DNA of 34,147 bases from an uncultured Bacteroidales bacterium. Its GTDB lineage: Bacteria > Bacteroidota > Bacteroidia > Bacteroidales > P3. Of the stretch, positions 18,401 to 22,437 are shown in pieces. Below the pieces are notes generated by a model, which was given only the letters and a program-made list of their open reading frames with translations, made no database searches and was not told the DNA's origin. Within the stretch, counting starts at the first letter, position 1, and every line of letters starts with the position of its first letter. The translations under genes were made by a program, and so were the position numbers. Where the stretch lies: the NCBI GenBank assembly GCA_905236645.1, contig CAJOMZ010000009.1, positions 1 to 34,147 of the forward strand, in the 5' to 3' direction.

Positions 18401-18440
18401 CGGAGAACGTCTGATGCGGAAAATGGTTCTGAAACGCTGA
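6456..18440 (+). CDS. Giant secreted multidomain surface protein with T9SS sorting domain (3,994 aa)
   Basis: A signal peptide (MKKTSLLLG...SQGQ, 1-22) leads a protein of beta-rich modules. Rough positions are: MAM/jelly-roll-like domain (27-225, ending GWYLDNIKV); first parallel beta-helix (about 668-1110, closing GTARDPLAPCLGAFEF); Ig-like region (about 1240-1318); lamin-tail-like domain (about 1320-1450, ITEVQF to GVIEDAVAIN); CARDB-like Ig domain from about 1540 (VDMAVDNLNL); beta-sandwich region (about 1730-1925); second beta-helix (about 2035-2480, closing CMGAHEFS); CARDB-like domain near 2831; GEVED-type domain (about 2950-3157, VWIDINRDGHFEF); MAM-like domain (about 3275-3459, DDFEG to IAIDDFVVG); four more CARDB-like domains (3459, 3569, 3682, 3796). 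The type A T9SS sorting domain (about 3912-3994) starts QNYPNPFDNSTSI and ends in MRKMVLKR. Export across both membranes and anchoring on the surface are inferred from that domain. No catalytic domain is evident; adhesion or matrix building is the best guess, although a beta-helix can also be a glycan lyase fold. Confidence 0.93.
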   Translation: MKKTSLLLGLIFLISAFTSQGQIVTKYQQGFEATGETSSYTVVQGSAVPVTTVASSGERSLKLSHSSSGEVIIMLDTLDFTDNGSFQHFYLDFMHICDVDATTSSSVLEVATIQIRLASQTDAQWLTLTGNDHYDNSWGGGSADFVGMNSFSMQSYSTWMGTTVNNTWWKRERFKFATSLTGVTLAERKVLIRFRLNSRRADAGATNAGWYLDNIKVQCSPNSMLLPVVTMVDYPDLGLYPNSRSTHLAADFSTPLTQGMCPDSIYVDYQLGSDGVVRRTTMTPVQGVAGRYETYLPFCGYDTIVKWRMIGKDNSLNHNMTSFPSDMTTWQQYKCIRGRESNNSISLFSTGTSTSLPFSNLGDFKCEMVYDSAEMAEYFGPQYTNIGPQGTLKIQAGAITQIRFPVAANITNSTRNRLVIKMRNVDNDFSFNQYSDFTTDFQKLVYDSSLVITQNAQTLGTINLQDTFFYAGKGLGITIYCDNTSSDPSAVNVRTISAYQYGTPQVLRKGSLKKGYPASYDFDVFGSYFVNGEYDLNRPNFTLKANANAPLMYDCGISGFNYPNDTTPAVANINNNVIVTLKNYGTQTINAVRIYYSVDNGAHQYFDWSGVLLGGGTANVTINTTQTYAAGYHEMTAWVDDSVLAAGVRYRDHEPFNDTLWTRFIACDGPMHGTRVVGGSTPDYQSLEKLLYALSQCGVDGPLTVKLAPGYYLPHTFPAIPGISATNYVRFEPLSGAVTFVSSMHDTSSVNSLVNLQRTHHVHFKNIHFWSNAASNPVTYLVRMGTNSVGCQFDSCTFSEVQGGSMSESYMAASALLYSGGADSLVISRCTFNRGTMGISLVGPAQDNMAHGSIVRGNSFQHQGTNSMVIRNQIDAVVDSNNCNEVYANSSYAILLQDCSGETKVTRNTVYVTSGASCIGATQLYGSATGYAIIANNMLVSNDDGTSNMLTTPLNIITANYAKILYNSVKMTAPTRSGIAAATFGGGVLENSMFYNNIVACFDTLNFAFNYIPTEDATNNIGYNIYYSRGPLLNKYDGINCLSFTNWQTHCPTDANSQAVNPAYLNSTPTDLRSYSQNVKGHAVHFDDVSTDIYGTARDPLAPCLGAFEFSSLPYDFEILEFLEPYDEYCEAPTAAPLRVVIKNSGINAFDPSTSSTNIQLSVSRSTTPGVLTPGASSNMVINRVIPALDTIILNTTMTIPFPTNGMLDTTYSLYAWLTSTIDPNPANDTNSMTVTSHYHAPAPNSINVNSDYGVPASVTAVDGLQTWYSNVYTASTQHKSEVYWYVSPESTTPIWRGNTFVTDPLYTDTTFYIRQKRDYGLIKITEVQFKQNQPGVTYPMPLWMNSSTAVAIEFTNVGDYPVNLKDDTVMFVSNNNNYNNKTYKFPNVTIQPGQCLVLQYRTGVNTSDSTVTMSSGITLNAPSQTLNIGIIYRHNGVIEDAVAINQITSQTQWTNKNVPNTSWFGEGIMLVDSIPTAGIYRKSWPQYPSSLTASNLLWQIADDSHRMSLGRPNKNLVRFYDNGCLGDVAPVHIHLINLPNVDMAVDNLNLDGGCGMTQTPITVSVHNRGAYPSGQIIVHYRVDGHPQYSGQAPVLQTGCDTLTAGVGASSTISHTFSTIPDFTVASASVDFDVTVWVEKVDVDNAGFNDTVRLSLTSLFMPAYANVKQYDTVEYDGMLTMQSITPPTDSLAWYDRNMMPLDTCNVYTTGHMYVDDTFYVTTFGAHIENTHIGTLASLASATAFPSPYNPRKKYVKEQYLFTASELADAGCQPGPIQTVSFYLDTIMSPDGVITFTDYTISLGSTSQTTFTANNGWLPVTQCYSADTLVLTNSAKGWITHNFQSAFQWNGTDNVVVQITRSIDPIVTQGSKIRYTAAGNNKVIYKNDDNDELVSFTGNGTRSANRPDVLFGFVGYGCEGPARPIYVTVTGTPAADAYLSWCAADTVPYTSCDSTNINVELKNMGIQTLTSYTVDYWIDNIHDVYNGTTSLDNGVSQDVTIARHLFTPGRHTLKAIVTVAGDTVHSNDTVSRMINVRFCAGNYSIGPNGMFANFTTAIDTLNNAGIDGPVIFNVEKGTYNEQLVLGPIDGSSAINQVTFKGVENYRDSVVLRFAPTNANNYVINIDGAEFINFEWMTFLGRGTGNYSNVISIANSRQLHFRNDEIRVKGGLNNINASGVIVGQGVNALYIENSILDSGYYAVRSTVTDPGATEGVYITNDTIRNFMFMGVYMRKVNDVYIVNNHIRTGASSNGKALTGILVAQHDGPATIERNFISINDNFTGAKTGIKIVNIVGSNATRSHIHNNMCAIYGGNNGTSSGISIDSSNWVNAYFNSCQVYAGTGSQGQNSKAMYVGTTSSDIYIMNNIFSNISAGYAYYVQLAANVANSDYNDYYSSAEHRLVYWGGNEIDTFQVLQQTNSMDNHSMNEKPYFISNDDLHLSFGTFCERAQYNTEVPLDIDGIIRPQIPNPCMGAHEFSRFNHNTGILEILKPGLKTYAAQTTGFTDNVESDTLWVVVKFTNDGTSTESNLRWWAEIKGVSPTLRSTDHFFDEVLPQTNIVDSNYILMPIGIIDTQTVVVHFPLNNDSVPENNILEKDCFLDPAYNLQADNVIIHDEIGCRLQNTSVGIKLTNKGRKTFTTGTVIPIGFQAVLNTTGITVSTLPTSFVENVTLPVDVEPNASVELDLQQTANLYPTGNDKDIVVRARAWASYQYDQKPLNDTSNFVNHNSYYTPRAPIGVDLHIPYATWDTIFATQTDYPPTGAPINAIIRWHRDSTEAPYFTANNYARSCWWETPQYFHDSVYYLSCVRTHGQNACTSYYNPVHVYLNPRVPVDMAVLDVVEPVGTRVYMTDDSVKVSLINYGSQPVTNIPVVYQLFNQSNTLLQEVREVCSATIQPDSVYVFSFDSLISIPTWSSTNQYHLRVWTDMPNENVRLNDTLREFSYFYAVPDNIYMEANVGQKPGLDITRVAYSSLDNDVSPSGNKYINFVNATLQTSAINNPQALATTLPDYGGKGASTMQSLGTLRALHLTKGTVDTMIVECMNSDRYNDYSTMGWLSVWIDINRDGHFEFMPYWFAEDSADYSYPYTEIFFQDTITSGIPKKFLFALPEDIRTGYMRMRIVVDQGSYAPKNVDNYDEIQFGCVHDYLLYVEDRPVDYDLCASRIVGPREQHIGGHTGYTSDSSYVVSFQITNKGLLPITAADVSYSFRNARYGNESGSLQWTGSLKAGQSTVVELPAHQFKLGTTNLVITVSTPNDTITGNDTLMYQYYKAPIKELVYSDDFEGLSDWFVPRGYNPYTQNLWQRGRTHKPNIMACVSDSNVFATNLSGLVNAYNTGNVSFAYTPIFDLTNIRPDTLELWVARDMVEGHLARIEYCDYLGRWVTVGSGNDSLWYNSGANWDSTSPGYGYLHHRFSLNSIGSEFQQRLQLRLVYKVESESAACDGIAIDDFVVGRARRNLDVGVIAITYPTHPKFGQSISPRVVIKNYGLDTIYEINLAYLPYGVNLSRIGTYRSETGILPGGTDIYEFPTPFIVRNDFPDTFQICAFTTVNMDMYRDNDSVCSEFYLSPLDNDMGAVSFVSPLDRVIAGDSIEVNMRLRNFGQAPVSSATVTYVYNGNFVVTEEIDFNDVLGHELQSFEYINYSFKQKFRASMGYMDLIAYVQMPNDDYPYNDTLVMKVEGMSAITDLRAREVVVDTMAHAGVTIGVVVDNVGARAVNNFKIGFWYYKDTSTLHEVVYSAPTPLPALSTICYRFPDYLPRNTELYKYVTAYVYSELDNDRTNDTTTTIASPYIDLRPRRVLVEENRTDSCRVRIEIENIGNTPSYDYQATNCEVVINGRTIKANNNRVAIQPGGYKTIEFSKKVPKSPTRTYTGSGTVSFMSDANEDNNTTTRVEVQNYFEGVPLVSEANGIVLQQNYPNPFDNSTSIDFYLPNAGNVRFFVMDELGRLVFQDEQFYTSGDHSIRFGDKDISSGVYYYGIMVDGERLMRKMVLKR

Positions 18441-18445
18441 CGATA

Positions 18446-19768
18446 GTGCAACAAAAATTCATCAAATTCATCGAAGAGGAGCACCTGTTTGCCGAAGGGC
18501 AACAGGTGCTCCTTGCTGTCAGCGGTGGCCGCGACTCGGTGACGTTGTGCCATCTTGTCGCCCACGCCAAAATCCCCTTCGCCATAGTCCATTGCAACTT
18601 CCATTTGCGCCCAGGCGACTGCGACCGCGACGAGGCCTTCGTGCGTCGTCTGGCCCAAGACTACGGTGTGCCCTGCTATGTGGCTCAGTTCGACACCCAA
18701 AAGTATGCACTGGACAACAAACTCTCCATCGAAGAGGCGGCACGCAAATTGCGCTATGACTTCTTTGAGCGCCAGCGGCAAGCCGTGGGCTTTCAACTTA
18801 TTGCCACAGCTCACCACCACGACGACACCATAGAGACGTTTTTCATCAACCTGCTTCGCGGCACAGGCATCGCTGGGTTGCGCGGCATCCCGCTGCGCAA
18901 CGGCCACATCGTGCGTCCGTTGCTCCCCTTTGGACGCAAGGAGATTGACGATTACGTCAGCAGGCAGGGCCTTGAATATGTCGAGGACTGCACCAACTCG
19001 CAGGCGCTCTACCTTCGCAATCGCATCAGGCTGCAATTAATGCCGCTCTTGCGCCAGCTGTCGCCCTCGTTCGACAGCGTTATGGAGGGCAATATATCAC
19101 GCTTGGCTGATGCCGCCCAAATCTATCAGTCGCATTTCGAGCGTATGCGGACGCTGTTGCTACATCCCGACGGCGAGGGCTACTCGATTGACATTGACGA
19201 ACTGAAAGGCCTCTCGCCGCTCAAGACATCACTATTCGAACTCTTGCGCACTTTCGGTTTCTCGTCGTCGGTAGTCGACGAGGTCGTCGCCGCTCTCGAC
19301 TCGCAAAGCGGCAAGCAGTTCTATTCGTCGTCGCATCTCCTCGTCAAGGACCGCTCCTCGCTGCTGATAATGCCTGTTAAAGGCGATTCAGACGTGCAGG
19401 AATACACGGTTTTCCCTGACGACGATAACACGCAGTTGCCGATTCCGTTGCGATTTGCGACAACCGATGCCACGACAACCCTTTTTCGACTGCAAAGCAA
19501 CGAAGCCTGTTTCGACCTCGACCGCATTGCGCTCCCTCTCACACTGCGCCGCTGGCGTCACGGCGACCGTTTCATTCCATTCGGAATGAAGGGCAGCCGC
19601 CTTGTCAGCGACCTCTTCTCCGACCTCAAGTTGAGTCTGCCCGAAAAAGAGGCCGTGTGGCTGCTCTGCGATGCCAATGGAGCCATTCTGTGGGTCGTAG
19701 GCCTCCGCGCCTCCGCGTCAGCCCCCGTCACCAAAGATACCAAAACCATCTTGAAGGTATCATTGTAA
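18446..19768 (+). CDS. tilS: tRNA(Ile)-lysidine synthase
   Basis: TilS attaches lysine to C34 of the CAU-anticodon tRNA-Ile, which switches its amino-acid identity and its codon from AUG to AUA, using ATP in the cytoplasm. The PP-loop signature SGGRDS lies at residues 26-31 (LLAVSGGRDSVTLCHL). Family motifs follow: HCNFHLRPGDCDRDEAFV, LSIEEAARKLRYDFF, TAHHHDDTIETFFINLLRGTGIAGLRGIP and DCTNSQALYLRNRIR. The C-terminal substrate-binding domain carries RRWRHGDRFIPFGMKGSRLVSDLFSD. The 440-residue length is normal. The start is a GTG only 5 nt after the stop of the giant gene, with no nearer ATG, so this essential gene seems to depend on read-through from the giant gene's transcript or on a promoter inside it. 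Confidence 0.95.
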   Translation: MQQKFIKFIEEEHLFAEGQQVLLAVSGGRDSVTLCHLVAHAKIPFAIVHCNFHLRPGDCDRDEAFVRRLAQDYGVPCYVAQFDTQKYALDNKLSIEEAARKLRYDFFERQRQAVGFQLIATAHHHDDTIETFFINLLRGTGIAGLRGIPLRNGHIVRPLLPFGRKEIDDYVSRQGLEYVEDCTNSQALYLRNRIRLQLMPLLRQLSPSFDSVMEGNISRLADAAQIYQSHFERMRTLLLHPDGEGYSIDIDELKGLSPLKTSLFELLRTFGFSSSVVDEVVAALDSQSGKQFYSSSHLLVKDRSSLLIMPVKGDSDVQEYTVFPDDDNTQLPIPLRFATTDATTTLFRLQSNEACFDLDRIALPLTLRRWRHGDRFIPFGMKGSRLVSDLFSDLKLSLPEKEAVWLLCDANGAILWVVGLRASASAPVTKDTKTILKVSL

Positions 19769-19976
19769 CAGCACCGATTCCACAATCGCTCAGTTTCTAA
19801 CCCTCCGCAATCGGCGGGTGTGTTCCTCGTATCAGGTCCTGTTGGTTTGCACCTGTCAGGATTCGTTTTCGGATGGGGTGTCGTTTTGTCGATTCTTTAC
19901 CGCCTCCCTTTTTTTAGTGGTTTTTAAAACCACTCCGGTGTCCTTTTCCAGTGTCCAAGGTTAGGGCTTCGCCGAC

Positions 19977-20213
19977 CCGACTTTTTGATAAATTCTTATC
20001 AAATTCCTACCATAGTTTACCGACCTGAACTTTGGTAGAACTTTGGTAAGAGTTTGAGTAAACTTTGGTAGGAATTTGGTACCTGGAAATCAGGGCGTTG
20101 AGAAATGCCGTTTTTGGCCCTTTTTCGACCTTTTCAAACTTTTTTGAAAAGTTTGTATATGCCTGATTTATAACCGATTGTTTGCAAAAACCAAAAATTT
20201 ATCAAAAAGTCGG
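19977..20213 (+). repeat. Dispersed intergenic element, copy 1: 11-bp repeats inside 18-bp inverted repeats
   Basis: The element is bounded by a perfect 18-bp inverted repeat, CCGACTTTTTGATAAATT at 19977-19994 and its complement at 20196-20213. Inside, after CATAGTTTACCGAC, lie five tandem 11-bp units at 20027-20081 built on GAACTTTGGTA; the third unit deviates (ending GTTTGAGT) and the last is GGAATTTGGTA. The shared block TGGAAATCAGGG follows at 20084-20095, then a small hairpin with a T-run (GCCGTTTTTGGC, 20107-20118), then TCGACC, and another perfect hairpin AAACTTTT/AAAAGTTT (20137-20155). Copy 2 lies at 26676-26879 in the same orientation. It carries no protein, so a structured RNA, a MITE-like remnant or a protein-binding iteron array are the options. 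Confidence 0.75.
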
Positions 20214-20312
20214 ATTTTGGTCCCTGTTTTGGGATTGTTCAAGTGTACGAAACAGACCCGGGACACGACTTGGTACGTATCCTGGGTAAATGCTATAGGA
20301 ATGTGGGAAATA

Positions 20313-20324
20313 CCCCGTACGGGG
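20313..20324. repeat. 12-bp palindrome CCCCGTACGGGG downstream of the plug gene
   Basis: A perfect 12-bp palindrome lies 20 nt beyond the stop codon of the minus-strand plug gene. In that direction it is followed by TATTTCCC, a poor T-tract, so it is at best a weak terminator. The surrounding GC-rich phrase looks like part of a dispersed intergenic repeat, which the window alone cannot show. Confidence 0.4.
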
Positions 20325-20343
20325 CGCTCCAATGGCTGGAAAA

Positions 20344-21615
20344 CTAATGTATGCTCGTTGTGCGGAGCAGGCCTACAAGACGGTCGTAGCGGGCGCCGGG
20401 GTTGCGGTAGTAGACGTAGATGGTGTATGAATTCGGCGTGACGTAGTGGTCACCCTCGAGGGTGGCGGTAAGGGCTTCGCTTTCGCCCACGGGTTGAAAG
20501 AGCAGCTGGTAGGAGTAGTAGCCCTGTTTGAGCAGCATACGTTTGGTATAGGCCTTGTATTTGGCGTTCCATTCCATACGGCTGTCGTCGCCGAGGTTCC
20601 ATTGTGTCAGTTCGCCGATGATGTGCACTGTGCCGTCGAGGAACGGCCGTTCGAGCGGCAGGCTGAAGTTGACCCACACGTAGTCTGCCTCGATATGTGG
20701 GTTGTTGCGGTCGCGTATGTTGGTCTTCATCCCTCCGTTAAGGCTGTTGTACTGGGTATAGGCCTTGTGCGAGCGGTCTTCGTCAGGCTGCAGGAATGCA
20801 AAGGTCTCGCCGCCCCACTGCTCGATGCGTTGCACGTGGTACATCGTGGCCTGGAGGTTGCTGAGGTCGAAGTAGCGGAAGTTGTTGCCTCCGGGGAAGA
20901 CGTTGTCTACCTGCCAGTCGTAGCGCAGCGTGCTGCCGCTGTAGCCGCTGAATGTCAGTGTGCGGCGCAGGTCGGTGCGCCGGTTTTGCTGTACTACGAC
21001 GCGGTAGTAGTCGGATTGCTGGCTGAGGAAGCTGCCTCGGCGTGGGCTGATGGCCACGTTGACTTCCTGGTCGCGGTTGAAGTTGCCGTAGGTGCCGCTG
21101 GGTTTCGACACTGCTGCATCGATGTCCATTTGCTCTTCGTAGACGCAGAAGCGTCTGGTGAAGAGTATGCTGTCGGGGTACTCTGCCGGATAGACTTCGA
21201 TCAGGTAGTTGCCCGATGCTTGGAAGAAACTGTACCGGTCGGGAATAAGCTGGTAGTAGTTCGTGTATCCTGTCAGAGTTGTGAATGATGATTGATAGTT
21301 GCTTATGCTTTCATCTGCAGCGCCGCTGAGAAACTCGCCTGGTTCGAGGTTGTCGGGCAGCCAGTCGGATGTGCAGTGGCGCAGGCGATAGCGCAGATGT
21401 TCGGTCTGGGGCGAAAGTATGTCGAAGCGAAGCAATAGTTGCTCAGATTCTTCGCCAAACTCGGAGAGCCTTAAGAATGGCGCTTCAAGTTCGTTGTCGC
21501 TGCGGCTGAGATATACGCTTTTTATATCGGGACAGATGTTGGTGTCGATGGCTATCTGGCTGTAAGCCAGTGCTGCCGATAGCAAAAGCGATAGGAATGT
21601 CAGTGCCTTTTTCAT
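20344..21615 (-). CDS. T9SS plug protein (DUF5103 family)
   Basis: DUF5103 proteins are periplasmic, outer-membrane-associated components of the type IX secretion system. In Flavobacterium the Plug protein closes the SprA channel when no cargo is bound. The reading frame is open from 21648, but the start is placed at ATG 21615 because a signal peptide begins there (MKKALTFLSLLLSAALAYSQ). This gives 423 residues. Family features are the N-terminal NICPDIKSVYLSRSDNELEAPFLRLSE, LLLRFDIL, LRYRLRHCTSDW, then NYYQLIPDRYSFFQASGNYLIEVY, and near the end GTVHIIGELTQW, a carbohydrate-binding-like Ig fold. Two Bacteroidota promoters precede it. Its position beside a gene for a T9SS cargo fits, although T9SS genes are usually scattered. 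Family assignment is good; the exact role is by analogy. Confidence 0.85.
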   Translation of the reverse strand: MKKALTFLSLLLSAALAYSQIAIDTNICPDIKSVYLSRSDNELEAPFLRLSEFGEESEQLLLRFDILSPQTEHLRYRLRHCTSDWLPDNLEPGEFLSGAADESISNYQSSFTTLTGYTNYYQLIPDRYSFFQASGNYLIEVYPAEYPDSILFTRRFCVYEEQMDIDAAVSKPSGTYGNFNRDQEVNVAISPRRGSFLSQQSDYYRVVVQQNRRTDLRRTLTFSGYSGSTLRYDWQVDNVFPGGNNFRYFDLSNLQATMYHVQRIEQWGGETFAFLQPDEDRSHKAYTQYNSLNGGMKTNIRDRNNPHIEADYVWVNFSLPLERPFLDGTVHIIGELTQWNLGDDSRMEWNAKYKAYTKRMLLKQGYYSYQLLFQPVGESEALTATLEGDHYVTPNSYTIYVYYRNPGARYDRLVGLLRTTSIH

Positions 21616-21619
21616 AGTG

Positions 21620-21650
21620 CAAAGATACACTTTTTCTTTTATTCGCACAA
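21620..21650 (-). promoter_or_regulatory. Proximal promoter of the plug gene (near-leaderless)
   Basis: Read on the minus strand, TTG (21650-21648), 20 nt, then TATCTTTG (21627-21620) match the Bacteroidota promoter TTTG/TAnnTTTG. The -7 box ends only 4 nt before the A of the start codon (21615). Transcription would therefore begin at or next to the ATG. Confidence 0.65.
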
Positions 21651-21691
21651 CGGTGTTGCACTTCGAGGTTGAATCTATACTTTTGCAAGTG

Positions 21692-21721
21692 CAAAAATAC
21701 TGAAACTTATCAGAGTTACAA
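21692..21721 (-). promoter_or_regulatory. Distal promoter of the plug gene
   Basis: On the minus strand, TTTTG ending at 21719, 19 nt, then TATTTTTG (21699-21692) give a complete Bacteroidota promoter about 75 nt upstream of the ATG. It would produce a transcript with a leader, unlike the proximal promoter. Confidence 0.65.
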
Positions 21722-21770
21722 AACGTTTTTGTGAACCAATATTAAAAAGACGGGAAACTCGTACTGAAAA

Positions 21771-22436
21771 TCATTGAAAATTATATACTAAGCGTAAGGC
21801 TGATTTCACTGGCCTTACGTAAAGCCTGTGTGAATCTGTTGTTAGCAAATCCGTCACTCCCCATTTCAAATCGATTGCAATATGCCAATTCCTGTTTAAT
21901 TCGTATCCTGCTGTCAGTGCTATGCCTGCGTTCAGGTTGCCGATGGCAAACAGCGGTGCTTCTGTTCGTGGATTGTCGGCAAAGCCTCTGCCGTGTGGAT
22001 TCGGCGTGCGCCAGTCGTCGGTGACGCTCCCCAGCACAAAATGTGTGTATGGCCCTATCGCTGCCAGCAGGCCACTCTCGCTTCGCCAGCAGGCTTGTAA
22101 TGAAAGATCGATTCCGAAATCATACAGTTTTGAAACATTACCGCCTTTATGCAGGCTTATGCGCTCTATGCTGCCAAGCAATCCCATCTGCAGGCTCCAC
22201 GGCTGCGAAATGCGGTAATCGATTGCTGCCCCGCAATCTATGCCCAGGGCAGGGGTCACCTTGTCGGGTGCATCGTCGACGTTCTGAAGGTTGTAGCGGT
22301 AGCTTGTCAGGTTGGGGCCAATCGTGACTGCCCAGCGCGTATACTGGCGGTTCTCCTGCGCCGCCGTGTCTTCCTGGCAGAAGGCGCTGCCGGTCGCAAT
22401 GCCTATAAGCAACAATATGTATACTAACATTCTCAT
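21771..22436 (-). CDS. Small outer-membrane beta-barrel protein (PorT-like fold)
   Basis: About 221 residues from ATG 22436, which follows the stop of the upstream gene by one base (TAATATG). An upstream ATG at 22460 would overlap that gene by 23 nt and put eight polar residues before the signal peptide. The signal peptide is MRMLVYILLLIGIATGSAFCQ. The rest alternates hydrophobic and polar residues in the manner of an eight-stranded barrel: RWAVTIGPNLTSYRYNL, WSLQMGLLGSIERISL, LYDFGIDLSLQACW, GLLAAIGPYTHFVLGS, NAGIALTAGYELNRNWHIAIDLKWGVTDL. It ends in SALRLVYNFQ with a terminal aromatic segment, as expected for insertion by BAM. This resembles the PorT/outer-membrane beta-barrel domain common in Bacteroidota. 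Role unknown; probably cotranscribed with the DUF5686 gene. Confidence 0.75.
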   Translation of the reverse strand: MRMLVYILLLIGIATGSAFCQEDTAAQENRQYTRWAVTIGPNLTSYRYNLQNVDDAPDKVTPALGIDCGAAIDYRISQPWSLQMGLLGSIERISLHKGGNVSKLYDFGIDLSLQACWRSESGLLAAIGPYTHFVLGSVTDDWRTPNPHGRGFADNPRTEAPLFAIGNLNAGIALTAGYELNRNWHIAIDLKWGVTDLLTTDSHRLYVRPVKSALRLVYNFQ

Positions 22437-22437
22437 A

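Larger units (their letters stand above)
19769..20343. other. Gene-free convergent gap between tilS and the T9SS plug gene
   Basis: These 575 bases lie between convergent genes and contain no convincing coding frame. They hold a palindrome AGTGGTTTT-T-AAAACCACT (19916-19934), the inverted-repeat-bounded element at 19977-20213, and the short palindrome at 20313-20324. An 87-codon frame at 20178-20441 runs into the antisense of the plug gene and is not supported. Confidence 0.7.

Noticed and set aside
19916-19934. Palindrome AGTGGTTTT-T-AAAACCACT as terminator of tilS
   Set aside because: The T-run lies before the stem and not after it, and the distance from the tilS stop is about 150 nt.
20178-20441. 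87-codon plus-strand frame in the tilS-plug gap
   Set aside because: It crosses the inverted-repeat arm and runs into the antisense of the plug gene; no protein family is recognisable.
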